64,000 nt of DNA from Bacillus sp. AFS055030 (GCF_002574545.1 NZ_NUGT01000026.1:41784-105783), one strand, 5' to 3'. Numbered from the stretch's first letter, positions 25,932 through 37,008 are shown. The notes: generated from the sequence alone by a model not told the origin. Made by a program: numbers and translations.

Positions 25932-28289
25932 TTACATGAAATCATAAGGTGAAAGATTTGGTAATTCATCTGAAAGCTGAAATGGTAAATCCTCATTTAG
26001 CTGTACTTCACCATTTTCAATTCCTTTTAGTTTCATGCATAATGTAGTTTGTCTTTGCCCATCATCTGTTCTTCCAATGCCTTGAATAAATGCATCTTGT
26101 TCACCGCACATGATTAAGAATTTTTTACTTCTTGTCACTGCAGTGTAAATTAAATTTCTTCGAAGCATTCGATAATAACTTTTGACAATTGGAAGCACAA
26201 TAATATCAAATTCACTTCCTTGCGACTTATGAATTGAACAACAGTAAGCAAGTGTTAATTGAGAAAAATCTGGTCTAGTATAGGTCACTTCATTTCCATC
26301 AAATGAAACGATTATTAGATCTTGTTGTTCAACATTTTCTTTGGCGAAAAAAATGTTTACAATTTCGCCCATATCTCCATTAAAGACATTATTTTCAGGT
26401 ACGTTTACGAGTTGGAGAACTTTATCACCTGTACGGAATGTTGTATCACCGAAACTCATTTCTCGTTGCTTCTCTTTTTTAGGGTTAAACACCTCTTGTA
26501 GCCCTTCATTTAAAGCATCAATTCCAGCTGGACCACGATACATCGGCGCTAATACTTGGATATCTCTTACAGGAAAACCTTTTTTGTGGGCGTTTTCACA
26601 CACTTTTTTGACGACTTCGACAACTTGTTGACTTGAACAACCAATAAATGAACGATCTTTTCTTTGTTCAAATAAATCCTCGGAAATTGTTCCATCTTTT
26701 ATATAATGTGCAAGCGTAATAATCGACGAATCTTCTGATTGACGATAAATGTCTTTTAATCTTACTGTTGGAACAGTACCAGAGTTTAATAAGTCTTTTA
26801 AGACTTGACCTGGACCAACAGAAGGTAATTGATCCTCATCCCCAACAAAAATGACTTGGCAGCCTTCTGGAATGCTTTTGAGTAATTGATTCCCTAACCA
26901 AACATCGACCATTGAAAACTCATCAATGATCAGTAACTTTCCATTTAAGGGATTTTCCTCATGATGGCTAAACTCACCTTCCCTTGTCCAACCGAGTAAT
27001 CGATGGATTGTTACTGCCGGTAATCCAGTTGCTTCACTCATTCGTTTTGCCGCTCTACCTGTAGGTGCAGCAAGCAAATATGGAAATGGATCATCTTTTG
27101 GGTAAGAATGTTGATCTAAAGATAAATCATGGATGGTTGAAAATAGATTAACGATCCCTTTAATAACTGTTGTTTTACCTGTCCCTGGTCCACCCGTTAG
27201 AACCATCATTGCTGACTCCATAGCCTTTTTGATCGCCTGAGCTTGTGAAGGTGCATATTTTACATTCATTTTTGATTCAAGATCTTCTAGCTCTTTTGCA
27301 AATCTAGTTTCAGTCATTTCTCCTAAATCTGGAGCACTGTTTAATAATTTTTGGATCGCATTTACAATGCCTTTCTCAGCGTAATAAAGAGCAGCTAAAT
27401 AGATTCTCTCATCTTCCATTACTAGCTTCCCGTCTGCTACTAATCGGTTCATTTCCCGAGAAATGTCGACTGCTTCGACAAGTTCTTTATCTTGTTTCAT
27501 TAATAATTGTCTAGTTTCATCAATAAACTGATCCTGTGTAATATAAACATGTCCTTCTTGCATCGATAAATGCTCTAAAATATAAATACAACCGGCACGT
27601 ATTCGATCTGGATGATTTCCTGTAATTCCGATTGCACGACCAATTTCATCAGCTCTTCCAAACCCAATCCCATCCACATCTTCAATTAACTTAAATGGAT
27701 TTGTTCTGATCACATCTAGAGTTGATTCATTGTACGTTTTATAAATCTTAATCGATAAACCCGTTCCAATACCGTAGCTACTTAAAAAGCTGATTACTTT
27801 TTCAAGACCTTGATGTGAAAGAATTGTTTCATAAATTTCTTTAGCCTTGGATTTTGCTAACCCGGGGACACCTTCTAAGCTATCTGCATTATCTAAAATT
27901 TTATTAATTGCCCCTTCACCTAAATGATCAACTATTTTTTCGGCTGTTTTCTTTCCAATTCCTTTAAACAAATCTGAGGATAAATATTGAATAACACCTT
28001 TTTTAGTAGATGGAAGTTCTTTTTCAAATGATGAAATTTGAAATTGTTTCCCATACCTCGGATGGTCTTTTACAATCCCCTTAAATGTATAGGTTTCATC
28101 TTCATTCATTCTCGGAATATTCCCAGTAATGGTCATTTCCTGTTCACAATTTGATAAATTGGTATCAACTACTTTTACCTTTGCAACAGTATAAAAATTT
28201 TCTACATTATAAAAGATGATTGTTGTGATATGCCCTTTAATATATGGTGTCTCATCAACAAACAATTCCATTTCACTTTGGGTTTGCAT
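25932..28289 (-). CDS. recD2: RecD2-type ATP-dependent DNA helicase
   Basis: The 785-residue protein has the long N-terminal region with helix-hairpin-helix repeats (SDLFKGIGKKTAEKI, DVDGIGFGRADEI) that marks RecD2, then the SF1B motor: Walker A GGPGTGKTT near residue 364, motif II IDEFSMVD, GDEDQLPSVGPG, and the late motif TLAYCCSIHKSQGSEFD. RecD2 unwinds DNA 5'-3' without RecBC and acts at stalled forks and in mismatch repair in B. subtilis. ATG follows GGGGAGGTGGAGTA. It lies 35 bases behind the TPR gene. Confidence 0.95.
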   Translation of the reverse strand: MQTQSEMELFVDETPYIKGHITTIIFYNVENFYTVAKVKVVDTNLSNCEQEMTITGNIPRMNEDETYTFKGIVKDHPRYGKQFQISSFEKELPSTKKGVIQYLSSDLFKGIGKKTAEKIVDHLGEGAINKILDNADSLEGVPGLAKSKAKEIYETILSHQGLEKVISFLSSYGIGTGLSIKIYKTYNESTLDVIRTNPFKLIEDVDGIGFGRADEIGRAIGITGNHPDRIRAGCIYILEHLSMQEGHVYITQDQFIDETRQLLMKQDKELVEAVDISREMNRLVADGKLVMEDERIYLAALYYAEKGIVNAIQKLLNSAPDLGEMTETRFAKELEDLESKMNVKYAPSQAQAIKKAMESAMMVLTGGPGTGKTTVIKGIVNLFSTIHDLSLDQHSYPKDDPFPYLLAAPTGRAAKRMSEATGLPAVTIHRLLGWTREGEFSHHEENPLNGKLLIIDEFSMVDVWLGNQLLKSIPEGCQVIFVGDEDQLPSVGPGQVLKDLLNSGTVPTVRLKDIYRQSEDSSIITLAHYIKDGTISEDLFEQRKDRSFIGCSSQQVVEVVKKVCENAHKKGFPVRDIQVLAPMYRGPAGIDALNEGLQEVFNPKKEKQREMSFGDTTFRTGDKVLQLVNVPENNVFNGDMGEIVNIFFAKENVEQQDLIIVSFDGNEVTYTRPDFSQLTLAYCCSIHKSQGSEFDIIVLPIVKSYYRMLRRNLIYTAVTRSKKFLIMCGEQDAFIQGIGRTDDGQRQTTLCMKLKGIENGEVQLNEDLPFQLSDELPNLSPYDFM

Positions 28290-28324
28290 TACTCCACCTC
28301 CCCGAACTTACTTAAAAACTAGTT

Positions 28325-28984
28325 TCATTCCTCTTCTTTATTTTCAATCACTTTTAGAGCATGCATCGCAAGCATATGATCATCTTGACTTTCAATCGCT
28401 TTATTAAAATGATCTTTTGCAGTCGTAACTTGATCATTAAACATCGCAATAATGCCTAAATTATAGTGGGCATCAGCATGATATTCATCTAATTGTAAAA
28501 CCTTTTCTAAATTCATTTTCGCTTCATCTAACATTTCTAATTTAGCTAAAGTAAGGCCATATTGGAATAATGCGTCTACATCTTGATCATCTAGCTCAAT
28601 CGCTCGTTGAAAAAATGGAAGTGCAAATCGATCTTCTCCATTATTAACACAGCATAAACCTATCATAAAATGGACATCACTATCATTCATCCCAAGTTTC
28701 ACACAATGTTGAAAATGTTTTTTAGCTAATTCAAACTTTCCATCTTCAAAATACACTGTCCCTACTGCATAATGTGCTGCTGCCAATTCCGGATCAATTT
28801 CTAAAGCCTTTTCAAAAAAACGACAAGCCCTTTCTACATCTCCCATCGAAAGTAAAAGTTGACCAAAATTAACATATGCTAATGAATTAGTAGGATTTTC
28901 TTCAATTTCTTTCGTTAAATAATTAGCTGCATCCTCTAAGTTTCCCTCTTGCAGTGCTGCTACTCCACGTTCAAAATTATTCAT
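28325..28984 (-). CDS. yrrB: TPR repeat protein YrrB
   Basis: The 219-residue protein is made almost entirely of about six tetratricopeptide repeats (for example NSLAYVNFGQLLLSMGDVE and ELAAAHYAVGTVYFEDGKFE), so it is a helical scaffold for protein binding. No signal peptide is seen. It lies between mnmA and recD2 as in B. subtilis. The partner is unknown. GAGGTG precedes ATG at 28984; the GTG at 28993 overlaps that site and is not the start. Confidence 0.88.
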   Translation of the reverse strand: MNNFERGVAALQEGNLEDAANYLTKEIEENPTNSLAYVNFGQLLLSMGDVERACRFFEKALEIDPELAAAHYAVGTVYFEDGKFELAKKHFQHCVKLGMNDSDVHFMIGLCCVNNGEDRFALPFFQRAIELDDQDVDALFQYGLTLAKLEMLDEAKMNLEKVLQLDEYHADAHYNLGIIAMFNDQVTTAKDHFNKAIESQDDHMLAMHALKVIENKEEE

Positions 28985-29132
28985 ACATGACACCTCTATG
29001 TAGTTTCTTTCAATTATTTTTGGATAGACTTCAACAGTTTAGTATATCTATTTTACACTAACACACCATAGTTTACATTTCAAAGGAACGTTTCTTCAAA
29101 ATTCAACGTTAAATCAGTATTTTCATTCAAAA

Positions 29133-29161
29133 AAAATAACCCCAACCATTTCGATTGGGGT
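29133..29161 (-). terminator. Terminator of the cymR-iscS-mnmA operon
   Basis: ACCCCAA and TTGGGGT pair around CCATTTCGA, followed on the minus strand by TTATTTTTTTT, nine bases past the mnmA stop. Confidence 0.85.
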
Positions 29162-29169
29162 AAATAGAT

Positions 29170-30309
<1,140 letters not shown>

Positions 30310-30315
30310 TTAAAT

Positions 30316-31461
30316 TTATATTTTAACTAATCGTTTTACAATTGAAGAAACACGCTCTCCAAGTATCCGGATTTGTTCGTCTGTATTTCCATAACCAAAA
30401 CTGAATCGAATCGAAGAACGTATTTTAGGTGAATCGATTCCAAACATCTCAACTAAAACATGTGATGGATCTATGCTACCAGCTGTACAAGCAGACCCGC
30501 TTGATGCTGCTATGCCTGATAAATCAAGGTTTACCAAAAATGATTCAATTGAAATATCTTCAAATGATAAGTTTAACACATGTGGTGCAAAAAACGACTC
30601 ATTTCCATTTTTTTCAAAACGAATTCCGTTTTCCTTTAGTACACTAAGTAAGATGTCACGGAAGCGCAAATAGTTTTTTACACGATCATCTCTTTCGATG
30701 TGAATGACTTCTACTGCTTTAGCTAATCCAACAATACCAGGAACATTTTCTGTCCCTGCACGACGTTTACGCTCTTGTTGTCCACCATATTGTAATTGTT
30801 TAAAAATCGCATTTTCACTTACATAAAGAAAACCTACACCTTTAGGTCCATTAATTTTATGTGAGGAAATGGATAAAAAGTCTACACCAAGTTCTTCAAC
30901 ATTAATTGGAATTAAACCGTAAGCTTGTACAGCATCTGTATGGAAATGAGCTTTATGGTTACTAAGAAGTTCACCTATTTCTTTAATTGGTTGAACTGTT
31001 CCGATTTCATTATTAACCATCATAATGGATACTAAAATCGTATCATCACGTAGTGCAGCTTTTACATCATCTACATTCACACGACCTGTATGATCAACAG
31101 GTAAATACGTAACCTCAAAGCCTTCCTTTTCAAGAGCCTGACATGTATGTAATATAGCATGATGCTCGATGCTAGAGGTAATAATGTGCTTACCATATTT
31201 TTGATTTGCATAAGCAGCGCCTAAAACAGCAAGATTATCACTTTCTGTTCCACCGCTTGTAAAAATAATTTCATTAACTTTTGATCCTATACTATTAGCA
31301 CAAATCATGCGTGCAGTATCAATCTTTTGACGAGCTTGTCGACCAAATGAATGAATACTAGATGGATTTCCAAAAGTCTCTTGCATTTCGACAACCATCT
31401 TTTCAATTACTTCTGGATGCATTGGAGAAGTTGCAGCATGATCTACATAAATACGTTCCAT
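30316..31461 (-). CDS. iscS: Cysteine desulfurase (YrvO/IscS type)
   Basis: The 381-residue PLP enzyme has the Lys-containing SISSHKINGPKG, the HTDAVQAYG block and the catalytic-Cys loop SSGSACTAGS. It removes sulfur from cysteine as a persulfide. The short loop and its place between cymR and mnmA match B. subtilis YrvO, which feeds MnmA. The ATG is preceded by a weak AAGGATTT. Symbol yrvO would serve equally. Confidence 0.95.
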   Translation of the reverse strand: MERIYVDHAATSPMHPEVIEKMVVEMQETFGNPSSIHSFGRQARQKIDTARMICANSIGSKVNEIIFTSGGTESDNLAVLGAAYANQKYGKHIITSSIEHHAILHTCQALEKEGFEVTYLPVDHTGRVNVDDVKAALRDDTILVSIMMVNNEIGTVQPIKEIGELLSNHKAHFHTDAVQAYGLIPINVEELGVDFLSISSHKINGPKGVGFLYVSENAIFKQLQYGGQQERKRRAGTENVPGIVGLAKAVEVIHIERDDRVKNYLRFRDILLSVLKENGIRFEKNGNESFFAPHVLNLSFEDISIESFLVNLDLSGIAASSGSACTAGSIDPSHVLVEMFGIDSPKIRSSIRFSFGYGNTDEQIRILGERVSSIVKRLVKI

Positions 31462-31515
31462 TTTTATTAAATCCTTTCCTTATGAAGCGTTCAACTATCT
31501 TTGAACGCGCTAAAA

Positions 31516-31932
31516 TTAAATATAAAACATATATCCATTTAAATCATCAGATTCTAATTTTGCTAAATCCTCAAGACTCGTATGGTCTAACACTTCATTA
31601 ATCGCTTTTTGAACACGAGTCCATAACTCTCTTTGTGCAGGATTTTCATCTTCAAGATTTTCGATTGGAGATAATGATCCTTCAAGTGCAGTTATCACTT
31701 CCCCTGCAGAAATTTCATTTGGTTCCTTTGTTAAAATATACCCACCATATGCTCCGCGAATACTCTTAACTAATCCCGCATTACGTAATAATGAAATAAT
31801 TTGTTCTAAATAATGCTCAGAAAGATTTTGTGCTTTCGCAATACTCTTTAGAGAAATTGGTTTATCACAATATCTTTTTGCTAATTCAATCATAACTGTC
31901 AGTCCGTATCTTCCCTTTGTTGAAATCTTCAT
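31516..31932 (-). CDS. cymR: Rrf2 family cysteine metabolism repressor CymR
   Basis: The 138-residue Rrf2 protein begins MKISTKGRYGLTVMIELA and has a winged helix with SLKSIAKAQNLSEHYLEQII and GLVKSIRGAYGGY. Only one Cys (residue 22) is present, so it lacks the three-Cys iron-sulfur cluster of IscR/NsrR, as expected for CymR. CymR represses cystine uptake and sulfur genes with CysK as co-repressor. GGAGTG precedes the ATG. It heads a cymR-iscS-mnmA transcript; TTGTAT and TAGGAT about 16 bases apart near 31985-32012 may be its promoter, next to a TACAAT-T-ATTGTA palindrome. Confidence 0.92.
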   Translation of the reverse strand: MKISTKGRYGLTVMIELAKRYCDKPISLKSIAKAQNLSEHYLEQIISLLRNAGLVKSIRGAYGGYILTKEPNEISAGEVITALEGSLSPIENLEDENPAQRELWTRVQKAINEVLDHTSLEDLAKLESDDLNGYMFYI

Positions 31933-32142
31933 TAATTCACTCCGTTCAATAAACTGTATCTCTTATTTTAATCAGATTTATCCTATTTTTAAACTGTAGT
32001 AATACAATTATTGTACACTATTTAGCGTATAAATTCACATGTCAGGAAAAAAATGCACTAAACCAATTGGAAAAGTGCAATATCTATCTATAGTCGCTCC
32101 GTTTCTCAATTTCTCTATTTATCTAGTAGTTTAATAATCCCC

Positions 32143-32203
32143 ACAAAAAAAAACACCCCTAATGTATTATAGTTAAACTATACAACATGATTGGTGTTTT
32201 CAA
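32143..32203 (-). terminator. Terminator of the 32234-32446 gene
   Basis: AAAACACC and GGTGTTTT close a long hairpin with an inner TAGTT/AACTA stem. On the minus strand ten T residues follow. The remaining 200 bases to cymR hold only its promoter region. Confidence 0.75.
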
Positions 32204-32233
32204 TTTTAGTCTGTTTCATTTTTGGGGGTTTGC

Positions 32234-32446
32234 CTAACTTTTTAATTTACCAGCTCGCACGAATTGAGCAGCTGCTGCCTTTTCATCGAAATCTTCAACA
32301 TTTTTTCTAGATTCTCTTATGTTATTTAAAAAGCTTACAATTTGGAATTCGATACTTTTTATTTCGTATTCAGTATCGGCATTTAACAAATCCTCTAATA
32401 AATCTAAATAAATGGCTTTCTCTTCAGGTGTTAGCGCTAGCCTCAT
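32234..32446 (-). CDS. Small helical protein of unknown function (70 residues)
   Basis: I do not recognise this gene. A strong AAGGAGGCATGTA precedes ATG. The product is predicted to be nearly all helix: an acidic first half (LTPEEKAIYLDLLEDLLNAD) and a charged second half (NIRESRKNVEDFDEKAAAAQ) with a basic end. No signal or membrane segment is present. It has its own terminator and lies 43 bases behind the DUF4257-like gene, in a part of the cymR-rarA interval not shared with B. subtilis as I recall it. Confidence 0.7.
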   Translation of the reverse strand: MRLALTPEEKAIYLDLLEDLLNADTEYEIKSIEFQIVSFLNNIRESRKNVEDFDEKAAAAQFVRAGKLKS

Positions 32447-32489
32447 TACATGCCTCCTTCAACTTTTGCTAAGTAAATTATTAAAAATA

Positions 32490-32822
32490 CTACACAATTT
32501 GCTTAGAAATATTATGCAGTGAACTTACCCTTTCTCGTTCAGTGTTAAGTGCCCTACTTAAAAGAAAGCTTTGAGATGAGAGACCAGCTAATATACAGTA
32601 TCCGATTACCATACGCATATCTTTTAACATGTTTTCTGGTATAAATAAAGAAACAAATAATGTTGCAGCTGTTGATCCAAATAAAATATCTGCAAGAAAA
32701 CCTAAATAAAAGCCTTTCTTTCGTCTCACGGGGAGCATAATCGTACCTTTGTTAAACAGGATGTGAAAAATAAATCCGGTCACTCCACCAATGACAACTG
32801 CCAGGACATAGAGTTTAACCAT
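32490..32822 (-). CDS. Small membrane protein, DUF4257-like
   Basis: The product is 110 residues with three predicted membrane segments: the N-terminus (LYVLAVVIGGVTGFIFHIL), a central one after a basic stretch (VRRKKGFYLGFLADILFGSTAATLF split by charge), and one near residue 80 (MVIGYCILAGLSSQSFLLS). The layout resembles DUF4257 proteins of the Bacillus cereus group, recalled from memory, so the family call is tentative. GGAGG precedes ATG at 32822 by six bases; the ATG at 32828 directly abuts the site. It is divergent from the 33121 gene. Confidence 0.65.
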   Translation of the reverse strand: MVKLYVLAVVIGGVTGFIFHILFNKGTIMLPVRRKKGFYLGFLADILFGSTAATLFVSLFIPENMLKDMRMVIGYCILAGLSSQSFLLSRALNTERERVSSLHNISKQIV

Positions 32823-33120
32823 GTTCATCCTCCATTCTTATTTTTAGGTACAAAAAAAATTCCTACTTTCTTTTCGAGAATAACTTAATCGAAATGATCG
32901 CAAGGATTGGACAAGTTCTATATAAAAATATGAACAGCTTGTTCTTATTATTATAATAAATTTTCAAAACATTTTGTAAAATTTATCCAATTATGACAAA
33001 AAATAAGTGAAAAGACCTGAATTTCTAAGTCATCGGATATACTACAAGACTATTTAACTATTTCCCATTACCCTTAATATGATATATTGGAATTAAAAAG
33101 AAGCTAGAGGAGGTTTTAAG

Positions 33121-34881
33121 TTGGCTGTACAAAGAAAATTCAAGAAAATAGTAAATCAATTACGCCATCAAGATCTTTATCAGCGTGCAAAAGGCATTGA
33201 CCAACTTAGAAAGTCTCTTCGATCAGGTGCTTCTATTGAATCATTAATATATTTATTAGAAGAAGCGGGAACCAATTTCCCGAAATCAATAGAAGATTGG
33301 GATGATGGAAGCTATCACTTAGTTGGATTTTGTTCAGAGTTCGAATGCGAAGAATTAATAGCTCCAATCGAAAAGAATTTTGAAGCATATAGTGAACGAG
33401 CAAAACTTCAAGCGCTCTATTTATTAATAAGTCTGAAATCAGAGTTAGCAAGAGATGCTTATATACGAATCATTGAAAAAAATAGCAATCAATACTCGCT
33501 TGATATCGATGTTCAATTCATTTTCGAAGAGACAAATTGGGCTCCGGTACTCGTAAAAAAACTATTACATTTAATCGAAAATGAAGAAACTGCAATGTCT
33601 ATTTTCCATCTGATTCTACTCTGTAAGAGGAATTCAATTTCGCTACCTTTTTCACCCGCTGAGAACGATTATATTACCGAACAAATGAAAGGTTTATATA
33701 AACTTAAACTGGATTCATATTTACATTATGATCAAGACTACACCTTAAAATATGTATACCAAGCTTGGAAGGAATCTTACCTCACAGTTCGAACAGAGAT
33801 GGGTATTTGTCTTCAGTTGATGCAATATTATTATGACGATTGTATTCATGAAAATTTAAAAGAAGCACTTGAGTATAATGATCCATACCTAAAAGTGGAT
33901 GCTGTTATATCATTGATGGAACATGGCGTACAAATTGAAAAAGATATCCTTGATTATTGTGCTCATAATATTGAATCTGCTGTATGGTTTTATACGAAAT
34001 TAAATGAATTTTCAAAGAAAGATATCTATACATTTACAGAAGAGCATCAACATAGTTTTGTGAAAAACAGACTGTTTCTTTATTTAATTACTCATGAGGA
34101 CTTTGGTGTGATTCCCGACGAGATCGAAATTATAAAGCGATATGATACTTCAAACTATTATGAACAAGAAGTAACTTATTATTTAACTAAATTTCGTAGT
34201 CAACAAGAAAATTGGGAAGAAAATGACTGGATGGCTGCTTATGTAGGAGCGTATATTACAGAACAAATTCCTAGTCCGCTTTTTTTTGATGAAACAATTA
34301 CAGCATTTACAAAATGGGATCAATACACTGAGGATGAACATAAAACGCAGCTTGAATTATTGAATAAAGAAGAAAATGATAAATTAGGTCAAGAAGTCAT
34401 TTTAGAATCAAAACCTAGCTGGCAGTTCGGGACTTATTTTCTAGGTTTTCTAACAGCTGTTCGAACTGGTACTGCTTTTAGCAATCACGATCCTATTTAT
34501 TTTATCTTACTAGCATTACTATGGACTATTTTCTTATATAAACTATATGCAACCATTCAATTACGAAAAAAGTCTAAAGTAATTTTAACAAGTAGACAGT
34601 TAACCTTAAAGAAAGGTAATGAATTGAAGTCAATTGAGCTTCATAAGATTAATCGAATGACGATTGAACTTCGAAAATGGGGTAAAAACGACGGTAAGAA
34701 AGCAGCATATCAACGAAAAGTGAATTATATTGTTTTTTATGATAAAGATGACAAAGAGATTTTATCTATCCCTTCAACTTTTATTAAACCCGATTTACTT
34801 TTCCTCGAGATAAAATTATTAACTAGTCATTTAGTTGATTCCCCGACTATTGGTGTGTTTGAAAATGATGTTAGTGCGTAA
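33121..34881 (+). CDS. Large helical-repeat protein with two membrane helices and a C-terminal beta domain, function unknown
   Basis: I do not recognise this 586-residue protein. Residues about 1-430 look like degenerate HEAT/Armadillo-type helical repeats with many Leu, Tyr and Glu. Two membrane helices follow at about 433-450 and 459-477, with a short loop between. The last 100 residues (SKVILTSRQLTLKKGNELKS, then MTIELRKWG and IVFYDKDDKEILSIPS) look like a beta-rich PH-like domain of the type seen in bacterial membrane proteins. The start is TTG, six bases after AGAGGAGG; no ATG fits. It is the only plus-strand gene in a minus-strand neighbourhood and is monocistronic. Confidence 0.85.
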   Translation: MAVQRKFKKIVNQLRHQDLYQRAKGIDQLRKSLRSGASIESLIYLLEEAGTNFPKSIEDWDDGSYHLVGFCSEFECEELIAPIEKNFEAYSERAKLQALYLLISLKSELARDAYIRIIEKNSNQYSLDIDVQFIFEETNWAPVLVKKLLHLIENEETAMSIFHLILLCKRNSISLPFSPAENDYITEQMKGLYKLKLDSYLHYDQDYTLKYVYQAWKESYLTVRTEMGICLQLMQYYYDDCIHENLKEALEYNDPYLKVDAVISLMEHGVQIEKDILDYCAHNIESAVWFYTKLNEFSKKDIYTFTEEHQHSFVKNRLFLYLITHEDFGVIPDEIEIIKRYDTSNYYEQEVTYYLTKFRSQQENWEENDWMAAYVGAYITEQIPSPLFFDETITAFTKWDQYTEDEHKTQLELLNKEENDKLGQEVILESKPSWQFGTYFLGFLTAVRTGTAFSNHDPIYFILLALLWTIFLYKLYATIQLRKKSKVILTSRQLTLKKGNELKSIELHKINRMTIELRKWGKNDGKKAAYQRKVNYIVFYDKDDKEILSIPSTFIKPDLLFLEIKLLTSHLVDSPTIGVFENDVSA

Positions 34882-34885
34882 AAGT

Positions 34886-34916
34886 AAAGTCGAGACTCGA
34901 ATCTCGACTTTTTTTA
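34886..34916 (+). terminator. Terminator of the 33121 gene
   Basis: AAAGTCGAGA and TCTCGACTTT form a 10-bp stem with a 6-base loop followed by T residues, five bases past the stop codon. The next 130 bases up to the rarA stop hold nothing I can name. Confidence 0.85.
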
Positions 34917-35049
34917 TTCATGTTCCGTTCATATTAGGGTGTTATCCTATTACTAAAGATTTTTATATTCTGCATATTTTTACGGGGGACAGGATTCTTT
35001 ATGTTTTCTAGGGAAGGTAGATTAAGCTACCTCCTATTTATCAATTTAC

Positions 35050-36339
35050 CTAATTACGATTTTTCTTAAACTGCTGTAGTTTTTCAAAAATGGCTCCGTA
35101 ACGTTTTTCATTACCTGCTTCTTTTGGTTTGTAGTAAACTTGATTTACTAGTCGATCAGGAAGATATTGTTGATTTACCCAACCGCCAAAATTCCCTAAA
35201 GGATGATCGTGGGGATAAATATAACCAATCCCATGCCCCATATCCTTTGCACCTGTATAATGACTATCTTTCAAATGCGCTGGAATATCATCATGTAGCC
35301 CACTTCTGACATCATTTAAAGCTCGATCAATTGATGTAACACTAGAATTTGATTTGGATGACAAACATAGTTCAATTACCACGTTTGAAAGAATAATTCT
35401 TGCTTCAGGAAATCCAACTTGCTTTGCGGCTTCACAAGCCAGGACAACCTTCCAAGGTTCGCCAGCTAATCCGATATCCTCGTAAGCAATCACTAATAAT
35501 CTTCGAATAATGCTCGTTAAATCGCCCGCTTCAATGAGCCTCGCCAAATAGTAAAGTGCTGCATTTACATCACTGCCTCGAATACTCTTTTGGAAACCAG
35601 ACAATGTGTCGTAATGAAAATCTCCATTTTTATCATGATTAAAACCTTTCGAACGAAGAAATTCATCAATCACTTCATCTTGTACGATAATTGTTCCATC
35701 AGATTCCTTCGGTGACCCGTAGACAATTGACTCTAATATATTTAATGATGATCTTGCGTCACCATTTACGCCGTGAGCAATCTTTAATATTTGTTCCTCT
35801 GATATTTGGACTTGTAAATTTCCTAGTCCTCTTTCTTCGTCTCTTAAAGCTTTATCTAATAATTTATAAATATGTTTTGGTAAAAGCGGTTCTAATTTTA
35901 AAATATGGTTACAGCGTGAGCGTATTGCGCTGTTAACATCGTGATATGGATTCTCAGTAGTTGCTCCAATTAATGTGATAAATCCGCTTTCTACATATGA
36001 TAATAAATAATCCTGTTGTAACTTAGACCAACGATGTATTTCATCTGCAAAAAGAATGATCTCACCGAACATTTTCGCTTCATGAACAATATCATCAAGT
36101 TCTTTTTTACCAGAAGTAGTCGCATTTACAGTTACAAAACGTTTATCGACAGTACCTGCAATTGCATGGGCAAACGAAGTCTTACCAATTCCAGGTTCTC
36201 CGTGTATTAACATTGAAGGAACTCGTCCGCTATGTATTAATCGATATAACGCTGATTCTTTTCCGATAATTTTTTCCTGACCAATTAACTCATCAATCGT
36301 CCTTGGTCTCATACGATATGCTAGAGGTTCATGACTCAT
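35050..36339 (-). CDS. rarA: Replication-associated recombination protein RarA (MgsA)
   Basis: The 429-residue AAA+ ATPase has MRPRTIDELIGQE near the start, Walker A GEPGIGKTS, Walker B ILFADEIHRW, sensor region GATTENPYHDVNSAIRSRC and the C-terminal DYYxAR-like block IEAGDLTSIIRRLLVIAYEDIGLA. RarA works at stalled replication forks with SSB. ATG at 36339 follows AAGGAGG; the frame is open further upstream but unlike the family. A 140-base divergent promoter region separates it from the Myb-like gene. Confidence 0.95.
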   Translation of the reverse strand: MSHEPLAYRMRPRTIDELIGQEKIIGKESALYRLIHSGRVPSMLIHGEPGIGKTSFAHAIAGTVDKRFVTVNATTSGKKELDDIVHEAKMFGEIILFADEIHRWSKLQQDYLLSYVESGFITLIGATTENPYHDVNSAIRSRCNHILKLEPLLPKHIYKLLDKALRDEERGLGNLQVQISEEQILKIAHGVNGDARSSLNILESIVYGSPKESDGTIIVQDEVIDEFLRSKGFNHDKNGDFHYDTLSGFQKSIRGSDVNAALYYLARLIEAGDLTSIIRRLLVIAYEDIGLAGEPWKVVLACEAAKQVGFPEARIILSNVVIELCLSSKSNSSVTSIDRALNDVRSGLHDDIPAHLKDSHYTGAKDMGHGIGYIYPHDHPLGNFGGWVNQQYLPDRLVNQVYYKPKEAGNEKRYGAIFEKLQQFKKNRN

Positions 36340-36477
36340 TTTTCTCCCTCCTTTATAACTCTTTTTACTATTGTAATTGAATTGGAAACATTTTTCATCT
36401 GCACCATGCAAATAATTAATTTTACTAACAATTTATTTGGTGAAGATAATAATAGATGAAATAAAGAAGGTGAAAAA

Positions 36478-36909
36478 ATGAATGCTCAAAAAACAAAATG
36501 GTCACTTGAAGATGAAAACATATTAATTGAGCTAGTTGAAAAATATGAAAGTAAAGGTAAATCGAAACAAGAAGCATTCGAAATGGTTGCTAATATTATT
36601 AATCGGACAAAGGCAGCATGTGCTTCTAGATACCGAAAACTATCAAAAGATCAAGTTAGAGAAATAAATAATCCTAAAGAAGGTACTAAATTAAATAAAC
36701 CTGTAAATCCTCCTTTATTAAATTTAGAAATGATTATCGAATTCTTATTGAATTTTGAACAAAATCAACAAGTTTCAAAGGAGAATATACTGTTAAAAGA
36801 AAGAGTAGAAAAATTAAAAAATGAAAATGAACATTTAACTAAAAAAATGGTTAATCTAAAAACATTAATCCAAAAGAAACAAAATATATTAATCAATCTA
36901 GCAGAATAA
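36478..36909 (+). CDS. RsfA-like Myb/SANT-domain DNA-binding protein with coiled coil
   Basis: The 143-residue product starts with a Myb/SANT-type three-helix domain (KWSLEDENILIELVEKY, QEAFEMVANIINRTKAACASRYRKL) and continues, after a linker, with a C-terminal coiled coil (NILLKERVEKLKNENEHLTKK). This is the layout of the RsfA family, whose founder is a forespore regulator acting with sigma-F. Whether this copy is sporulation-linked is inferred. AGAAGGTG precedes ATG. It stands between rarA and tcdA, where I recall no such gene in B. subtilis. Confidence 0.78.
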   Translation: MNAQKTKWSLEDENILIELVEKYESKGKSKQEAFEMVANIINRTKAACASRYRKLSKDQVREINNPKEGTKLNKPVNPPLLNLEMIIEFLLNFEQNQQVSKENILLKERVEKLKNENEHLTKKMVNLKTLIQKKQNILINLAE

Positions 36910-37008
36910 ATTTGGACAAAATAATGTAAAACATTCACAGTATATTATGAATTGATATATTGTATAATGTAGTAACAAATGGCATGTATTAGTAAGGAGT
37001 ATATTTTG

